DNA of 64,000 nucleotides from Colimorpha sp045640985 (GCA_045640985.1 JAZUFZ010000048.1:66482-130481), one strand, 5' to 3'. Numbered from the stretch's first letter, positions 42,858 to 52,949 are shown. Notes: generated from the letters alone by a model not told the origin. Translations and numbers: made by a program.

Positions 42858-45695
42858 ATGATTACTAATAATTTCACCCCTCGCCACAATGGCGTATCAA
42901 AAGCCTCCGATGAGGAAAAAATGCTGAAAGCCATCGGCGTTTCCTCCATGGAAGAGCTTATTGATAAGACCGTCCCGGCCCACATTCGCCTGAAAGAGCC
43001 TATGCCCATCGCTGACGGTATCAATGAATATGAGTTCCTCAACCGCGTGAAGGCCCTTGCCAACAAAAACAAGATCTACAAGACCTATATCGGTATGGGC
43101 TACTACGGTACCATTACCCCAGCGGTTATCATGCGCAACGTATTTGAGAATGCCGGCTGGTACACTGCATACACACCATACCAGACTGAAATCTCCCAGG
43201 GCCGTCTCGAAGCCCTTATGACCTATCAGACTATGGTGGCAGATATGACCAAGATGCCTTTGGCCAATGCAAGTCTTCTGGACGAAGCAACCGCAGGCGG
43301 TGAATGTATGATTATGTTCTACAACAGCCGCAGCCGTCAGGCCGTAAAGGATGGCGTACACAAGGTGTTCGTGGATGAGGGCGTATTCCCCCAGACTCTG
43401 GACGTGATGCGCACAAATGCGGCTCCCCGCGGCATTGAAATCGTGGTGGGAAAAGCCAGCGAAGTGGTTCTTGACAATACCTATTTCGGCGCTTTCGTAC
43501 AGTATCCTAACCAGTGGGGTGAGGTAAACGATTATACCGATTTCATCGCCAAGGCACACGAAAAGGGCATCTTCGTAGGCGTAGCCACCGACCTGATGGC
43601 ACTTGCCGTACTGAAGGCACCCGGTGAGATGGGCGCAGACTGCGCTTTCGGTTCTGCCCAGCGCTTCGGTATTCCGATGGGATTCGGCGGTCCTTCTGCC
43701 GGTTTCTTCGCTATTACCGAGGATTTCAAACGTACCTTCCCAGGCCGTATCATCGGCTGGACCATCGATGCCAAGGGTAATCCCGCAGTAAGAATGGCGC
43801 TCGGTATGCGTGAACAGCATATCAAACGTGAGAAGGCTACCTCCAATATCTGTACCTCACAGGCCCTCGTAGCCATTATGAGCGGTTTCTATGCAGCTTA
43901 TCATGGTCCTCAGGGAATCCGTGAAATCGCTCAGCATATTCACAGGATGGCCTGCAAGCTCGCCCAGGAGGCAGAAAAGCTCGGCTACAAGCAGCACAAC
44001 CGTATCTATTTTGACACACTCGCACTCCAGTGCCCTGTGAAGACCGATGCCATCCGCGCTATCGCCCTCCAGCACAAGATCAACTTCCGCTATGTATGCG
44101 AAGAGTGCATCACCATATCGCTGGATGAAACCACCTCAAAGGCAGACCTTCAGGAAATACTTAACGTACTCGCCGAAGCTACCGGCAAGAAAGCAGAAGA
44201 ACTGGTATGCAACTGCTGTGAACTCAACACGATTCCAGCCGATATGAAGCGCACCAGCGATTATCTTACCGCCAAGGTGTTCAACTCCTACCACAGCGAG
44301 ACCGAGATGATGCGCTACATGAAGAAACTTGAAGTGAAGGACCTCAGCCTTAACCGTGCCATGATTCCGCTGGGAAGCTGCACGATGAAACTGAACGCCG
44401 CAGCAGAAATGATGCCGCTCAGCTGGGCAGAGTTCGGTGCCATTCATCCATTCGTACCTGCTGACCAGGCAGAAGGCTATCTCCAGATGATCCACGAGAT
44501 CGAGCAGATGCTCTGCACCGTTACCGGATTTGCAGGAATCTCCCTCCAGCCCAACGCAGGTTCCGCCGGAGAATACAGCGGTCTTACCGTAATCCGCAAC
44601 TATCATATCGCTCAGGGCAACGCACACCGTAACGTGTGTCTCATTCCCGCTTCCGCTCACGGAACCAATCCCGCTTCCGCAGCAAAGGCCGGTATGACCA
44701 TAGTAGTGGTAAAATGCAATGAACGCGGCGATGTGGATATCGACGACCTCCGCGCAAAGGCAGAACAGTACAAGGACAACCTCAGCTGTCTCATGATTAC
44801 CTATCCTTCCACCCACGGTGCATTTGAAGAAGGAATCATCGAGATCATCAATATCATTCATCAGAACGGCGGACAGGTATATATGGACGGCGCAAACATG
44901 AACGCCCAGGTGGGTCTTACCAGTCCGGGATTCATGGGTGCCGATGTATGCCACCTCAACCTCCACAAGACCTTTGCAATGCCTCACGGCGGCGGCGGTC
45001 CTGGCGTAGGTCCTATCGGAGTGGCAAAACATCTGGTGGATTTCCTCCCGAGCCACAGTCAGGTAAAGGTCGGCGGTTCCAAGGGTAACGCCATGAGCGC
45101 CTCACCTTACGGCAGCGCAATGCTCCTGCCTATCACCTACGGCTACCTTCTCATGCTCGGCGGAAAAGGCCTTACCGAGGCAACCCGTCATGCAATACTC
45201 AACGCCAACTATCTCCGTGCCCGTCTGCAGAAATACTACAAGATTCTCTATACCGGAAAGAACGGTATGTGCGGTCACGAGATGATCATCGACTTCAGCG
45301 AATTCAGCCTCAAGGTAAGCGTAGGCGATGTGGCAAAACGTCTGATGGACTACGGCTTCCATGCTCCTACCGTAGCATTCCCGGTACATAATACCCTTAT
45401 GGTTGAACCTACCGAGAGCGAGCCGCTCAGCGAACTGGACCGTCTCTGCGACGCCTTCATCGCTATCCGTCAGGAAATCGACGACATCATGACCGGAAAG
45501 ATGGACGAGCATAACAATCCTATCTGCAACGCACCTCATACGATGCAGGTGGTATGCGCCGATGAATGGAATCTGCCTTACAGCCGTCAGACCGCTGCCT
45601 TCCCACAGCCCCACGACGACAAGTACTGGCCGACCATCTCCAAGATTGACGACGCCTACGGCGACCGTAACCTTCAGGCAGTATGGCCCGAATAA
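42858..45695 (+). CDS. gcvP: Glycine dehydrogenase (decarboxylating), fused P protein
   Basis: 945 residues, the single-chain form of the P protein. The N-terminal half has YIGMGYYGTITPAVIMRNVFEN and the loop MGFGGPSAGFFA. The C-terminal catalytic half has the PLP lysine in LNLHKTFAMPHGGGGPGVGP (~700) and the SAHGTNPASA site. It decarboxylates glycine and passes the aminomethyl group to the H protein in the glycine cleavage system. The T, H and L protein genes are not nearby. It is monocistronic with its own promoter and terminator; codon use is strongly biased to C-ending codons, as in highly expressed genes. Confidence 0.96.
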   Translation: MITNNFTPRHNGVSKASDEEKMLKAIGVSSMEELIDKTVPAHIRLKEPMPIADGINEYEFLNRVKALANKNKIYKTYIGMGYYGTITPAVIMRNVFENAGWYTAYTPYQTEISQGRLEALMTYQTMVADMTKMPLANASLLDEATAGGECMIMFYNSRSRQAVKDGVHKVFVDEGVFPQTLDVMRTNAAPRGIEIVVGKASEVVLDNTYFGAFVQYPNQWGEVNDYTDFIAKAHEKGIFVGVATDLMALAVLKAPGEMGADCAFGSAQRFGIPMGFGGPSAGFFAITEDFKRTFPGRIIGWTIDAKGNPAVRMALGMREQHIKREKATSNICTSQALVAIMSGFYAAYHGPQGIREIAQHIHRMACKLAQEAEKLGYKQHNRIYFDTLALQCPVKTDAIRAIALQHKINFRYVCEECITISLDETTSKADLQEILNVLAEATGKKAEELVCNCCELNTIPADMKRTSDYLTAKVFNSYHSETEMMRYMKKLEVKDLSLNRAMIPLGSCTMKLNAAAEMMPLSWAEFGAIHPFVPADQAEGYLQMIHEIEQMLCTVTGFAGISLQPNAGSAGEYSGLTVIRNYHIAQGNAHRNVCLIPASAHGTNPASAAKAGMTIVVVKCNERGDVDIDDLRAKAEQYKDNLSCLMITYPSTHGAFEEGIIEIINIIHQNGGQVYMDGANMNAQVGLTSPGFMGADVCHLNLHKTFAMPHGGGGPGVGPIGVAKHLVDFLPSHSQVKVGGSKGNAMSASPYGSAMLLPITYGYLLMLGGKGLTEATRHAILNANYLRARLQKYYKILYTGKNGMCGHEMIIDFSEFSLKVSVGDVAKRLMDYGFHAPTVAFPVHNTLMVEPTESEPLSELDRLCDAFIAIRQEIDDIMTGKMDEHNNPICNAPHTMQVVCADEWNLPYSRQTAAFPQPHDDKYWPTISKIDDAYGDRNLQAVWPE

Positions 45696-45726
45696 GCCTC
45701 ACCTGAAATCAGGACTACAAAAAGAA

Positions 45727-45754
45727 AACTCCGGGCGAAAGTCCGGAGTTTTTT
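45727..45754 (+). terminator. Terminator after gcvP
   Basis: AACTCCGG, loop GCGAAAGT, CCGGAGTT, followed by more T (T6 in all). The A-rich 5' side could also serve the convergent lipoprotein gene. Confidence 0.85.
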
Positions 45755-45775
45755 ATGTTTTGTTATAGGTGTTCT

Positions 45776-47491
45776 TTAATATCTGCTGACACCGTAGAAA
45801 TAGGTCGGATACCAGTTGTTGGTTCCTCCTGCATATACATTGTTGTCAGTTCCTTGCGGAATGTAGAGCGTAGATCCGGAAACCTTTGTAAACGCCTGAG
45901 TTCCCAGCTTCGGCGACACTCTTGTGGCTGCGCAATATACTTTGGTCAATTTGGTGCAGCCGGAGAAGGCGTAGTTTTGGATATTGTAATTTCCTTCGGT
46001 AGCCGCGTGGTCGTCTCCGAGGGTAGAGGGGAGGTGAACCTCCTCAAGGTTCGAGCAAGTGATGAAGCATTGCTCACCGATAGTCGTAACCCCTTCCGGT
46101 ACGGTGATGTTCTGGAGACCCGAGCAGGAATTGAAGGCTTTCTTTCCCAAAGCGGTCAGCGAGGTGGGAAGGGTCACGGATGAGAGCGCGCTGCATTCCG
46201 AGAATATCGATTCCGGCAGACTTGTGATGCCGCTTTCCACTACGACGCTGGCAAGACTGCTGCAATGCCAGAAAGCACTGCTGCCGATACTGGTCAGACT
46301 TCCGGGAAGCGTAATGGCGGTCAGCTGTTCACATCTGGCGAAAGCCATATTGCCTATCGTCTGAAGATGTCCCGGAAGACTCACAGTGTTCAGTTCGGTT
46401 GCAAGGAACGCCTTTTCCTGAATGGTTACAAGGCTCTCAGGAAGCGTGATCTGCTGCAGGTTGAGGCAACTGTCGAATGCATAGTACCCGATTTCCGTAA
46501 CCCCTTCAGGCAGCGTCACGGTCTTCAGGCTATAGGCTCGTTTGAATGCTGCGGCTTCGATTGTAGTAACGTTATTCGGGAACGTCATAATCCAGCATCC
46601 GAGCTGTTCGTCGAAACTGTTGGTTGTGGGGTGCATCATAAGGCTTCCGCTTGATACCTCCACGCTGCTCCCCGTAGAGGTGTACCAGATCTGGTTGGGG
46701 CGGATCCTATATTGCAGCGGACTGATGCCCGCGGTGCTGAACGTTACCTGATGGATCGTGTTGCGGGCGAAGTTGGTATTAGCCCCTTCGCTCTGGGTAC
46801 GCGTATAACAGTCGTAGTCGTCATACACCTTTATCGTTAAGCAGGCGTTCTCCACTATGGGCAGCACGATATGGAATACACGGCTTTCTCCGCTGGCGAT
46901 AGTTTCCCCATCGCAGTCAAGCGATACAGTGTTGCGGATGTTCCCTTCAGACATAATGAGTATAGGCTGATTTTGGCTGTTCATTCCGATACGGAAATAA
47001 CCGCTCAGCGTGTCACCGTTTTCATCCGTAACCTCTATGCGCTGCACGTTCATAGCCTTGTCCGTAGTGTTCTCAATCTTGACAGATAGAATGGAAGCCA
47101 GATTTCGGAACTTCAACACATTCTCCTCGTTCTGCATACCGAACATCGGAGCCTTGATTACCTGTTCGTTGCCGTTTGTGCGGTAGGTCTGTGTTGCCGG
47201 AAGAATCATATCAGGGCCGGCAGGATAAATAGCCATATAGCCCCTGTCCGACTGCGCTACTTCACGGATCATCGCCTGGCCATCCGAAACCATAACCTCA
47301 CGAATCACGTCGTTGATGTTTATCGAATCGCCATCATCCCATACGGCAAAATGCGCATTGTCCAGGTGTACTTTGTTTCCTTGGTCACCGGTGGTGTAGT
47401 TTTCAACCTCAAGGTAAATCAGTCCGCCATCCTTCTGGCACGAAACCATGCAGAGAAGCAGCATAGCCGAAGCAAATAAGAATTTTTTCAT
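45776..47491 (-). CDS. Fimbrillin-like/BspA-type leucine-rich-repeat lipoprotein
   Basis: 571 residues. The signal MKKFLFASAMLLLCMVSC gives a lipoprotein. Residues ~20-270 resemble a fimbrillin-type beta domain (NVLKFRNLASILSVKIENTT is the usual motif). Residues ~300-560 are eight or more BspA/TpLRR (LRR_5) repeats of the form LxxITLPxSLTSIGxxAFxxC, for example LTAITLPGSLTSIGSSAFWHC. Such surface lipoproteins often bind host matrix or other cells. The gene stands alone; a possible TAATTTTG box on the minus strand is at 47590-47583. Confidence 0.88.
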   Translation of the reverse strand: MKKFLFASAMLLLCMVSCQKDGGLIYLEVENYTTGDQGNKVHLDNAHFAVWDDGDSININDVIREVMVSDGQAMIREVAQSDRGYMAIYPAGPDMILPATQTYRTNGNEQVIKAPMFGMQNEENVLKFRNLASILSVKIENTTDKAMNVQRIEVTDENGDTLSGYFRIGMNSQNQPILIMSEGNIRNTVSLDCDGETIASGESRVFHIVLPIVENACLTIKVYDDYDCYTRTQSEGANTNFARNTIHQVTFSTAGISPLQYRIRPNQIWYTSTGSSVEVSSGSLMMHPTTNSFDEQLGCWIMTFPNNVTTIEAAAFKRAYSLKTVTLPEGVTEIGYYAFDSCLNLQQITLPESLVTIQEKAFLATELNTVSLPGHLQTIGNMAFARCEQLTAITLPGSLTSIGSSAFWHCSSLASVVVESGITSLPESIFSECSALSSVTLPTSLTALGKKAFNSCSGLQNITVPEGVTTIGEQCFITCSNLEEVHLPSTLGDDHAATEGNYNIQNYAFSGCTKLTKVYCAATRVSPKLGTQAFTKVSGSTLYIPQGTDNNVYAGGTNNWYPTYFYGVSRY

Positions 47492-47725
47492 TATAGTCCT
47501 TATGTGTTTTTTTATTAATCGTATTCTTTTCCAATACGTTATCCCAATAGCATTCTCTTCCCAAGACAGGGAAAAGAAAATGCAAAATTACATAAAAATA
47601 TTGTAATGCGCACGCACGAATATAAGAATTATGAAATTTTATGATTGTCTGAGGGTATGCGCCACGCGCCCGAGGTTCATGGAATGGACTAATTCTGATG
47701 TATAACGATGACCACTGCCGTCGTG

Positions 47726-48571
47726 TCAGGACTTCTGCTGACTGCGGAGCCAGGTGATTTCCTGTGCCCAGAGGCTGGGGTCAGGAGTTTCGAGGATGAT
47801 GGGCATATTGTCGAAACGGGAATCGTTCATGAAAGTATTGAAGAATTCTTTTCCAAGAAATCCGTTGCCTATGGTCTCATGCCGGTCCACGCGTGAGCCG
47901 CATCCTTTTTTGCTGTCGTTCAGGTGGATGGCTCTGAGGTAATGGAAACCGATTTCGCGCTCAAATTCCTCCATGGTAAACTGGTAGCCCATTTCTGTTG
48001 AAAGGTCGTAGCCAGCGGCCAAGGTGTGGCATGTGTCGATGCAGACGCCTACACGTTCCTTGTCATCTATGCCGGCAATGATACGCGCAATCTGGGAGAA
48101 CTTATAGCCTAAATTGCTGCCCTGACCGGCGGTGTTTTCTATTACAGCTGTAACTCCGTGGGTCTGACTCAAGGCGAGATTGATTTCCTGTGCGATCTGG
48201 TCCAGACAAGCCTCTTCGGATATCTTGTTGAGATGACTTCCCGGATGAAAGTTCAGCAGTTTGAGTCCCAGCTGTTCACAGCGCTGCATCTCATCCAGGA
48301 AGGCGTTGCGGGATTTCTCCAGATTCTCTTTTTCGGGGTTTCCAAGATTGATCAGATAGCTGTCGTGGGGCAGTATGTATTGTGGCAGGAATCCGTTTTC
48401 TGTCAGTTTCGACTTGAATGTATTGATACTTTCAGAAGAAAGAGGTTTGCTTACCCAGGATTTCTGATTGCGGGTGAAGAGGGCGAAAGCATCTGCCCCG
48501 ATGGCTTTAGCTGCAATGATGGCGTTTTCCACACCGCCGGCAGCACTTACATGAGCCCCGATAAATTTCAT
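47726..48571 (-). CDS. nfo: Endonuclease IV (AP endonuclease)
   Basis: 281 residues from ATG 48571 (MKFIGAHVSAAGG), the standard length; a longer frame from 48634 only adds codons inside the DUF805 gene. Zinc-site motifs are GAHVSAAGG, LNFHPGSH, IENTAGQGSNLG, VCIDTCH and IHLNDSKKGCGSRVDRHETIGNG. It cuts DNA at abasic sites in base-excision repair. The start codon overlaps the DUF805 stop by four bases, so both are translated together. Confidence 0.95.
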   Translation of the reverse strand: MKFIGAHVSAAGGVENAIIAAKAIGADAFALFTRNQKSWVSKPLSSESINTFKSKLTENGFLPQYILPHDSYLINLGNPEKENLEKSRNAFLDEMQRCEQLGLKLLNFHPGSHLNKISEEACLDQIAQEINLALSQTHGVTAVIENTAGQGSNLGYKFSQIARIIAGIDDKERVGVCIDTCHTLAAGYDLSTEMGYQFTMEEFEREIGFHYLRAIHLNDSKKGCGSRVDRHETIGNGFLGKEFFNTFMNDSRFDNMPIILETPDPSLWAQEITWLRSQQKS

Positions 48572-49056
48572 TCGGTAACGGTATTTGAGGTCGGGCTGAT
48601 GTTCGCCGGGGACGCTTTCGGGTTCGGTCCCCATTGGTTATCTCCGGGCTGAGAATCCCGGGCCAGCCAGATAATGAATATTGTGTTGAATACAATGTAT
48701 GCCAGTAGTATGAGGAACCCAAAGGCATTCAGAGACATATAGTTGATGAGGTATTGCACAATCATCGTGATGGCAATATAGGTGACAGTCCATTTCCCGG
48801 ATTTCCCGATATCGTGAAGTCTTCGGGTCATTACGGCGGCTGCCGGAACGTAGGATATCATCAGGATTGCCATCAAGATGAGTAGTGAGCGTGTCGAGAA
48901 TTTTGGTTCTTCAACGGCATTGCCATAGATGCTCAGTATGAACAGCAGCAGGAAGAAGATCACAGACATGATGAGCGTAAACCACCAGTATTCCTTTCTT
49001 CTGGCACGGCCTTTGAACTGGGCGTACTTTCTCCAGCACAGAAAGAACCATTTCAT
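48568..49056 (-). CDS. DUF805 membrane protein
   Basis: 162 residues. FKGRARRKEYWWFTL at the N-terminus, MTRRLHDIGKSGKWT in the middle and RDSQPGDNQWGPNPK near the end are the DUF805 signature. Three to four membrane helices lie between them. The family has no established function. The gene lies eight bases after pepE and overlaps nfo by four bases, so pepE, DUF805 and nfo form one operon. Confidence 0.92.
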   Translation of the reverse strand: MKWFFLCWRKYAQFKGRARRKEYWWFTLIMSVIFFLLLFILSIYGNAVEEPKFSTRSLLILMAILMISYVPAAAVMTRRLHDIGKSGKWTVTYIAITMIVQYLINYMSLNAFGFLILLAYIVFNTIFIIWLARDSQPGDNQWGPNPKASPANISPTSNTVTE

Positions 49057-49064
49057 CGTTTCTC

Positions 49065-49808
49065 TTATTTCATCAAGAAATTGATGTCGTCAGTCAGTGC
49101 GTATTCTTTCGTGTTCGACATGCAGGCTTTGAAGACTTTCATCTTGTTGTCGCGACCGATAAGACGGAGGTTTCCGTTTTCCAGCGAGAGCGCCGTTGCT
49201 TCACGGATGCCAGCCACATACATCTCGGGGTTCACCATAATGTATTCCTTCAGGCGGTCGTCGCGGGTCTCGCCGCCATGCTTGGGATCAAAGAAATCGG
49301 TGTAATGTGGATTGATCTGGAAAGGTACGATATTCATGCAGTCAAAACTTGCCGGTTCCACGATAGGCATATCGTTGGTAGTGCAGAGGGTAGGACCTGC
49401 CACGTTGCTGCCAGCACTCCATCCCATATAGGGCATTCCGTCCATGGCTCTGCGGCTGATGGCCTGCATCAGTCCCAGACGGTGCAGTTCCTTAACCAGA
49501 TGGAAGGTGTTTCCGCCACCGACAGCGACACATTCTGCCTCATATACAGCCTTCACAGGGTCTGCGAAATGGTGTGTGCTGACCAGTTCTACGCCCAGTT
49601 CCGCATAGACTTTGGCTACTTTAGCTTCGTAGGCATCGTAGGAAGCTTCCAGTCCGCCTTCTGCCAGACTTACACCTGCGTAAGGAACGAACAGGACTTT
49701 CCTGATGTTGTGGCGTTTCAAAAATTCACCTACCATTTCTTTGCACCAGCCCAGATAGGCGTCTCCGCGCATAGTGGAATTACTTATCAATAAAAGTTTA
49801 CGTTTCAT
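49065..49808 (-). CDS. pepE: Dipeptidase E (alpha-aspartyl dipeptidase)
   Basis: 247 residues. The S51 peptidase nucleophile elbow GWSAGSNVAGPT holds the catalytic Ser. VAVGGGNTFHLVKELH is the preceding glycine-rich motif, and INPHYTDFFDPKHGGETRDDRL is the region containing the partner His. It hydrolyses Asp-X dipeptides in the cytoplasm. It is the first gene of the pepE-DUF805-nfo group, after the gyrB terminator. Confidence 0.93.
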   Translation of the reverse strand: MKRKLLLISNSTMRGDAYLGWCKEMVGEFLKRHNIRKVLFVPYAGVSLAEGGLEASYDAYEAKVAKVYAELGVELVSTHHFADPVKAVYEAECVAVGGGNTFHLVKELHRLGLMQAISRRAMDGMPYMGWSAGSNVAGPTLCTTNDMPIVEPASFDCMNIVPFQINPHYTDFFDPKHGGETRDDRLKEYIMVNPEMYVAGIREATALSLENGNLRLIGRDNKMKVFKACMSNTKEYALTDDINFLMK

Positions 49809-49834
49809 AAGAATGATTTTAGGGGTTTATAAAT

Positions 49835-49862
49835 AACGGCCTGACAATTGCCAGACCGTTTT
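49835..49862 (-). terminator. Terminator between gyrB and pepE
   Basis: AACGGCCTG and CAGACCGTT pair (one mismatch) around ACAATTGC. It lies three bases beyond the gyrB stop, so it most likely ends gyrB transcripts, although the clearer T-run is on the plus strand. Confidence 0.6.
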
Positions 49863-49865
49863 ACT

Positions 49866-51824
49866 TTAAGCGTCAATATTTGCGTAAGTAGCGTTACGTT
49901 CAATGAATTCTCTGCGAGGAGGAACATCGTCGCCCATCAGCATACTGAAAGTCCTGTCGGCTGCTGCTGCGTTTTCGATGGTCACCTGTCTCAGCTGACG
50001 GTTTTCGGGGTTCATTGTGGTGTCCCAGAGTTGTTCCGGGTTCATTTCACCAAGACCTTTGTAGCGCTGTACGTGGAGACCGCCTGTTTCTTTTCCGCCA
50101 CCGATTTCGTCAATGGCAGCGATGCGTTCTTCCTCAGTCCAGCAATAGGCGCTCTTTTTGCCTTTCTTGACCAGATAGAGTGGGGGAGTTGCCAGATAGA
50201 CATATCCGTTCTCTATCAGTTCCGGCATGTAGCGGAAGAAGAAGGTGAGCATAAGTGTGTCAATGTGAGAACCGTCCACATCGGCATCGGTCATGATGAT
50301 AACCTTGTGGTAGCGGAGCTTTTCCATGTTCAGCGCCTGACTGTCTTCCGGAGTTCCGATGGTTACGCCCAAAGCAGTGTAGATATTCTTGATTTCTTCG
50401 CTTTCAAAGGCGCGGTGTCTCTGAGCCTTTTCCACATTGAGAATCTTACCTCTCAGCGGGAGGATAGCCTGGAATTTACGGTCGCGGCCCTGTTTGGCTG
50501 ATCCGCCTGCAGAGTCTCCCTCGACGAAGTAAATCTCGCAGATGCTCGGGTCTCCGTCCTGGCAGTCCGCCAGTTTTCCTGGCAGTCCGCCGCTGCTGAA
50601 TACGTTGCCGCGCTGTACAAGTTCTCTTGCTCTGCGGGCAGCGTGGCGTGCTGTGGCAGCCAGAATGACTTTATCCACAATCAGCTTGGCCTCTTTCGGG
50701 TGCTCTTCCAGATAGATGTCCAGCATTTCGCTTACGGCGCTGTCCACAGCTCCGCGGACTTCGTTGTTGCCCAGCTTGGTCTTGGTCTGACCTTCAAACT
50801 GAGGCTCTGCAACTTTTACGGAGATTACGGCAGTCAAACCTTCGCGGAAGTCATCACCGGCGATGTCAAACTTGAGCTTGCTCAGCATATTGTTCTTCTC
50901 TGCGTAGGATTTCAACGTGCGGGTCAGTCCGCTTCTGAAACCGGTCAGGTGAGTACCGCCTTCGTGGGTGTTGATATTGTTCACATACGAGTGCAGATTT
51001 TCGCTGTAGGAGTTGTTGTATTGCATGGCAATCTCAATGGGAATGCCTTGTTTTTCACCTTCAATATAGATTGGCTCCGGCATCAGCTTTTCGCGCGTTT
51101 CATCCAGGTAGTTGATGAAGTCCTTCAGACCGTTTTCCGAAAGGAAATGGTTCTTCTTCTGGTCTTCGCCTTCCGGTGTGCGCATATCGGTAATGTTCAG
51201 TTCTATTCCTTTGTTGAGGTAAGCCAGCTCGCGAAGTCTGTTCTCCAGTGTGGCATAGTCATATTCGGTAGTCGTGAATATCTGAGCATCGGGATGGAAA
51301 GTGATCTGAGTGCCACGTTTGTCGGTTTCGCCTACGACTTTCACGGGATATAGGGGCAGTCCGCGGCTGTATTCCTGCTGATAAACCTTTCCGTCACGGA
51401 ATACGTTGGCGGTCATGTGGTCGCTCAATGCGTTTACACAGCTCACGCCTACTCCGTGCAAACCGCCTGATACCTTATAGCTTCCTTTGTCGAATTTACC
51501 GCCTGCGTGCAGTACTGTCATCACCACTTCCAGGGCTGAGCGGTGTTCTTTCTCGTGCATATCTACGGGAATACCACGGCCATTATCCAGTACTGTTATG
51601 GAATTGTCAGGATTTATCGTCACATCTATCTTCGTGCAATAACCAGCCAATGCTTCGTCGATTGAGTTGTCAACCACTTCATATACCAGATGGTGCAATC
51701 CGCGGAAATTGACATCGCCAATATACATTGCTGGGCGCATTCTTACGGCTTCGAGTCCTTCAAGCACAGTGATGTTGTTGGCACTGTAATTTGCTTGCTG
51801 TTCTTTCTTTATTTCGTCGCTCAT
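49866..51824 (-). CDS. gyrB: DNA gyrase subunit B
   Basis: 652 residues, the usual Bacteroidota length. The GHKL ATPase part has EVVDNSIDEALAGYC, VLDNGRGIPVD and the KVSGGLHGVG loop. The TOPRIM part has IYFVEGDSAGGSAKQGRDR and ADVDGSHIDTL. The C-terminal GyrB region has RYKGLGEMNPEQLWDTTMNP. It supplies negative supercoiling with GyrA. The promoter-like TAATTTTG (minus, 51860-51853) is 29 bases before the start. Confidence 0.97.
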   Translation of the reverse strand: MSDEIKKEQQANYSANNITVLEGLEAVRMRPAMYIGDVNFRGLHHLVYEVVDNSIDEALAGYCTKIDVTINPDNSITVLDNGRGIPVDMHEKEHRSALEVVMTVLHAGGKFDKGSYKVSGGLHGVGVSCVNALSDHMTANVFRDGKVYQQEYSRGLPLYPVKVVGETDKRGTQITFHPDAQIFTTTEYDYATLENRLRELAYLNKGIELNITDMRTPEGEDQKKNHFLSENGLKDFINYLDETREKLMPEPIYIEGEKQGIPIEIAMQYNNSYSENLHSYVNNINTHEGGTHLTGFRSGLTRTLKSYAEKNNMLSKLKFDIAGDDFREGLTAVISVKVAEPQFEGQTKTKLGNNEVRGAVDSAVSEMLDIYLEEHPKEAKLIVDKVILAATARHAARRARELVQRGNVFSSGGLPGKLADCQDGDPSICEIYFVEGDSAGGSAKQGRDRKFQAILPLRGKILNVEKAQRHRAFESEEIKNIYTALGVTIGTPEDSQALNMEKLRYHKVIIMTDADVDGSHIDTLMLTFFFRYMPELIENGYVYLATPPLYLVKKGKKSAYCWTEEERIAAIDEIGGGKETGGLHVQRYKGLGEMNPEQLWDTTMNPENRQLRQVTIENAAAADRTFSMLMGDDVPPRREFIERNATYANIDA

Positions 51825-51852
51825 GGTTATTTATATATGTTTTTTGAAAGTG

Positions 51853-51860
51853 CAAAATTA
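51853..51860 (-). promoter_or_regulatory. Probable -7 box for gyrB
   Basis: TAATTTTG on the minus strand, 29 bases before the gyrB ATG. The -33 position is only partly matched. Confidence 0.55.
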
Positions 51861-51963
51861 CAACTTTTTTTCCATATATTACCAATTTTCGTAAAGAATA
51901 TTTATCAACAGGTTGTGAATATTTATTTTTTTCTTTTTATTTCTGTATTCAAAATATTCTTTG

Positions 51964-51971
51964 TATCTTTG
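51964..51971 (+). promoter_or_regulatory. Probable -7 box for porD
   Basis: TATCTTTG lies 26 bases before ATG 51997, which supports that start over the TTG at 51961. No TTTG is seen at -33. Confidence 0.55.
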
Positions 51972-51996
51972 CATTTTCGTTATATACTCTATTCGT

Positions 51997-52911
51997 ATGC
52001 GGAGAACGGCTCTTTTATTGCTATTTCTAACCTTCTGTGCCTCTCTTTATGCACAGGAGTTCAGGTGCTCTGTATCAGTGAATTATCAAAAACTTCAGCA
52101 GACAACCCAACCTTATCCTTCTGACGACAAAACGGTCTTTGACAATATGCGTCAGGCAATCGAAGATTTCGTAAATTCCCGTAAATGGACCAATCTTTCC
52201 TTTGAATCTAACGAATATATCGACTGTTCCATCAGTCTTATTTTGAACCGTCGCACTACCGCCAATGACTTTGAAGGCCGCCTTTCGGTACAGCTTCGCC
52301 GCCCGGTATATAACTCTAATTATACTACGGGCCTCTTCAATTACGTCGAAAATAAGGACTTCAAGTTTACCTATAACGAGAGCATCCCTCTTGAGTACGA
52401 CGCCAACACTTATTATTCAGACCTGACATCCGCCATCTCTTTCTATCTTTATGTGATGCTCGGAGTTCAGTTCGATTCCTTCGCCATGATGGGCGGTACT
52501 CCCTTTTATGAAGTGGCACAGGCCATCTGTCAGGCGGCTTCGTCCAACGACGACTGGACTCCCAATTCCAGTCTCAAATCGCGCTACTGGTTTATGGAGA
52601 ACCATACCAATTCAGCATATACGAAACTTCGTGAAGCCTATTACAACTATCACCGTCTCGGGCTCGATATGATGACAAAAGACCAGACTCAGGCCCGTCA
52701 GAACATCATTCAGTCGCTTCGCGATGTGCAGTCCGTCCATAAGCTCCGTTCCAACCTGCTCTCGGTACAGCAGTTTGTTGATGTCAAAATCGCTGAAATC
52801 GTCTCCATTTTCACTCCTGCTCCCGATGACGAGAAGCAGCAGGTATATACTATCATCAAAGACATTTCGCCAATCCAGGTCACCAAGATGAAGGATTGGA
52901 ATATCAAATAA
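51997..52911 (+). CDS. porD: PorD-like protein of the type IX secretion system (DUF4835)
   Basis: 304 residues from ATG 51997; the promoter box just upstream and the signal peptide MRRTALLLLFLTFCASLYAQ both support this start. The sequence after the signal (EFRCSVSVNYQKLQQT, then FEGRLSVQLRRPVYNSNYTTGLFNYVENKDFKFTYNE) is characteristic of DUF4835. PorD of Porphyromonas belongs to the set of genes needed for T9SS; its exact role is not settled. It agrees with the T9SS cargo at 6.4 kb. The gene is divergent from gyrB. Confidence 0.85.
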   Translation: MRRTALLLLFLTFCASLYAQEFRCSVSVNYQKLQQTTQPYPSDDKTVFDNMRQAIEDFVNSRKWTNLSFESNEYIDCSISLILNRRTTANDFEGRLSVQLRRPVYNSNYTTGLFNYVENKDFKFTYNESIPLEYDANTYYSDLTSAISFYLYVMLGVQFDSFAMMGGTPFYEVAQAICQAASSNDDWTPNSSLKSRYWFMENHTNSAYTKLREAYYNYHRLGLDMMTKDQTQARQNIIQSLRDVQSVHKLRSNLLSVQQFVDVKIAEIVSIFTPAPDDEKQQVYTIIKDISPIQVTKMKDWNIK

Positions 52912-52949
52912 CCCATTCAAACAGTTAATAATAATAAAACATTAATATT

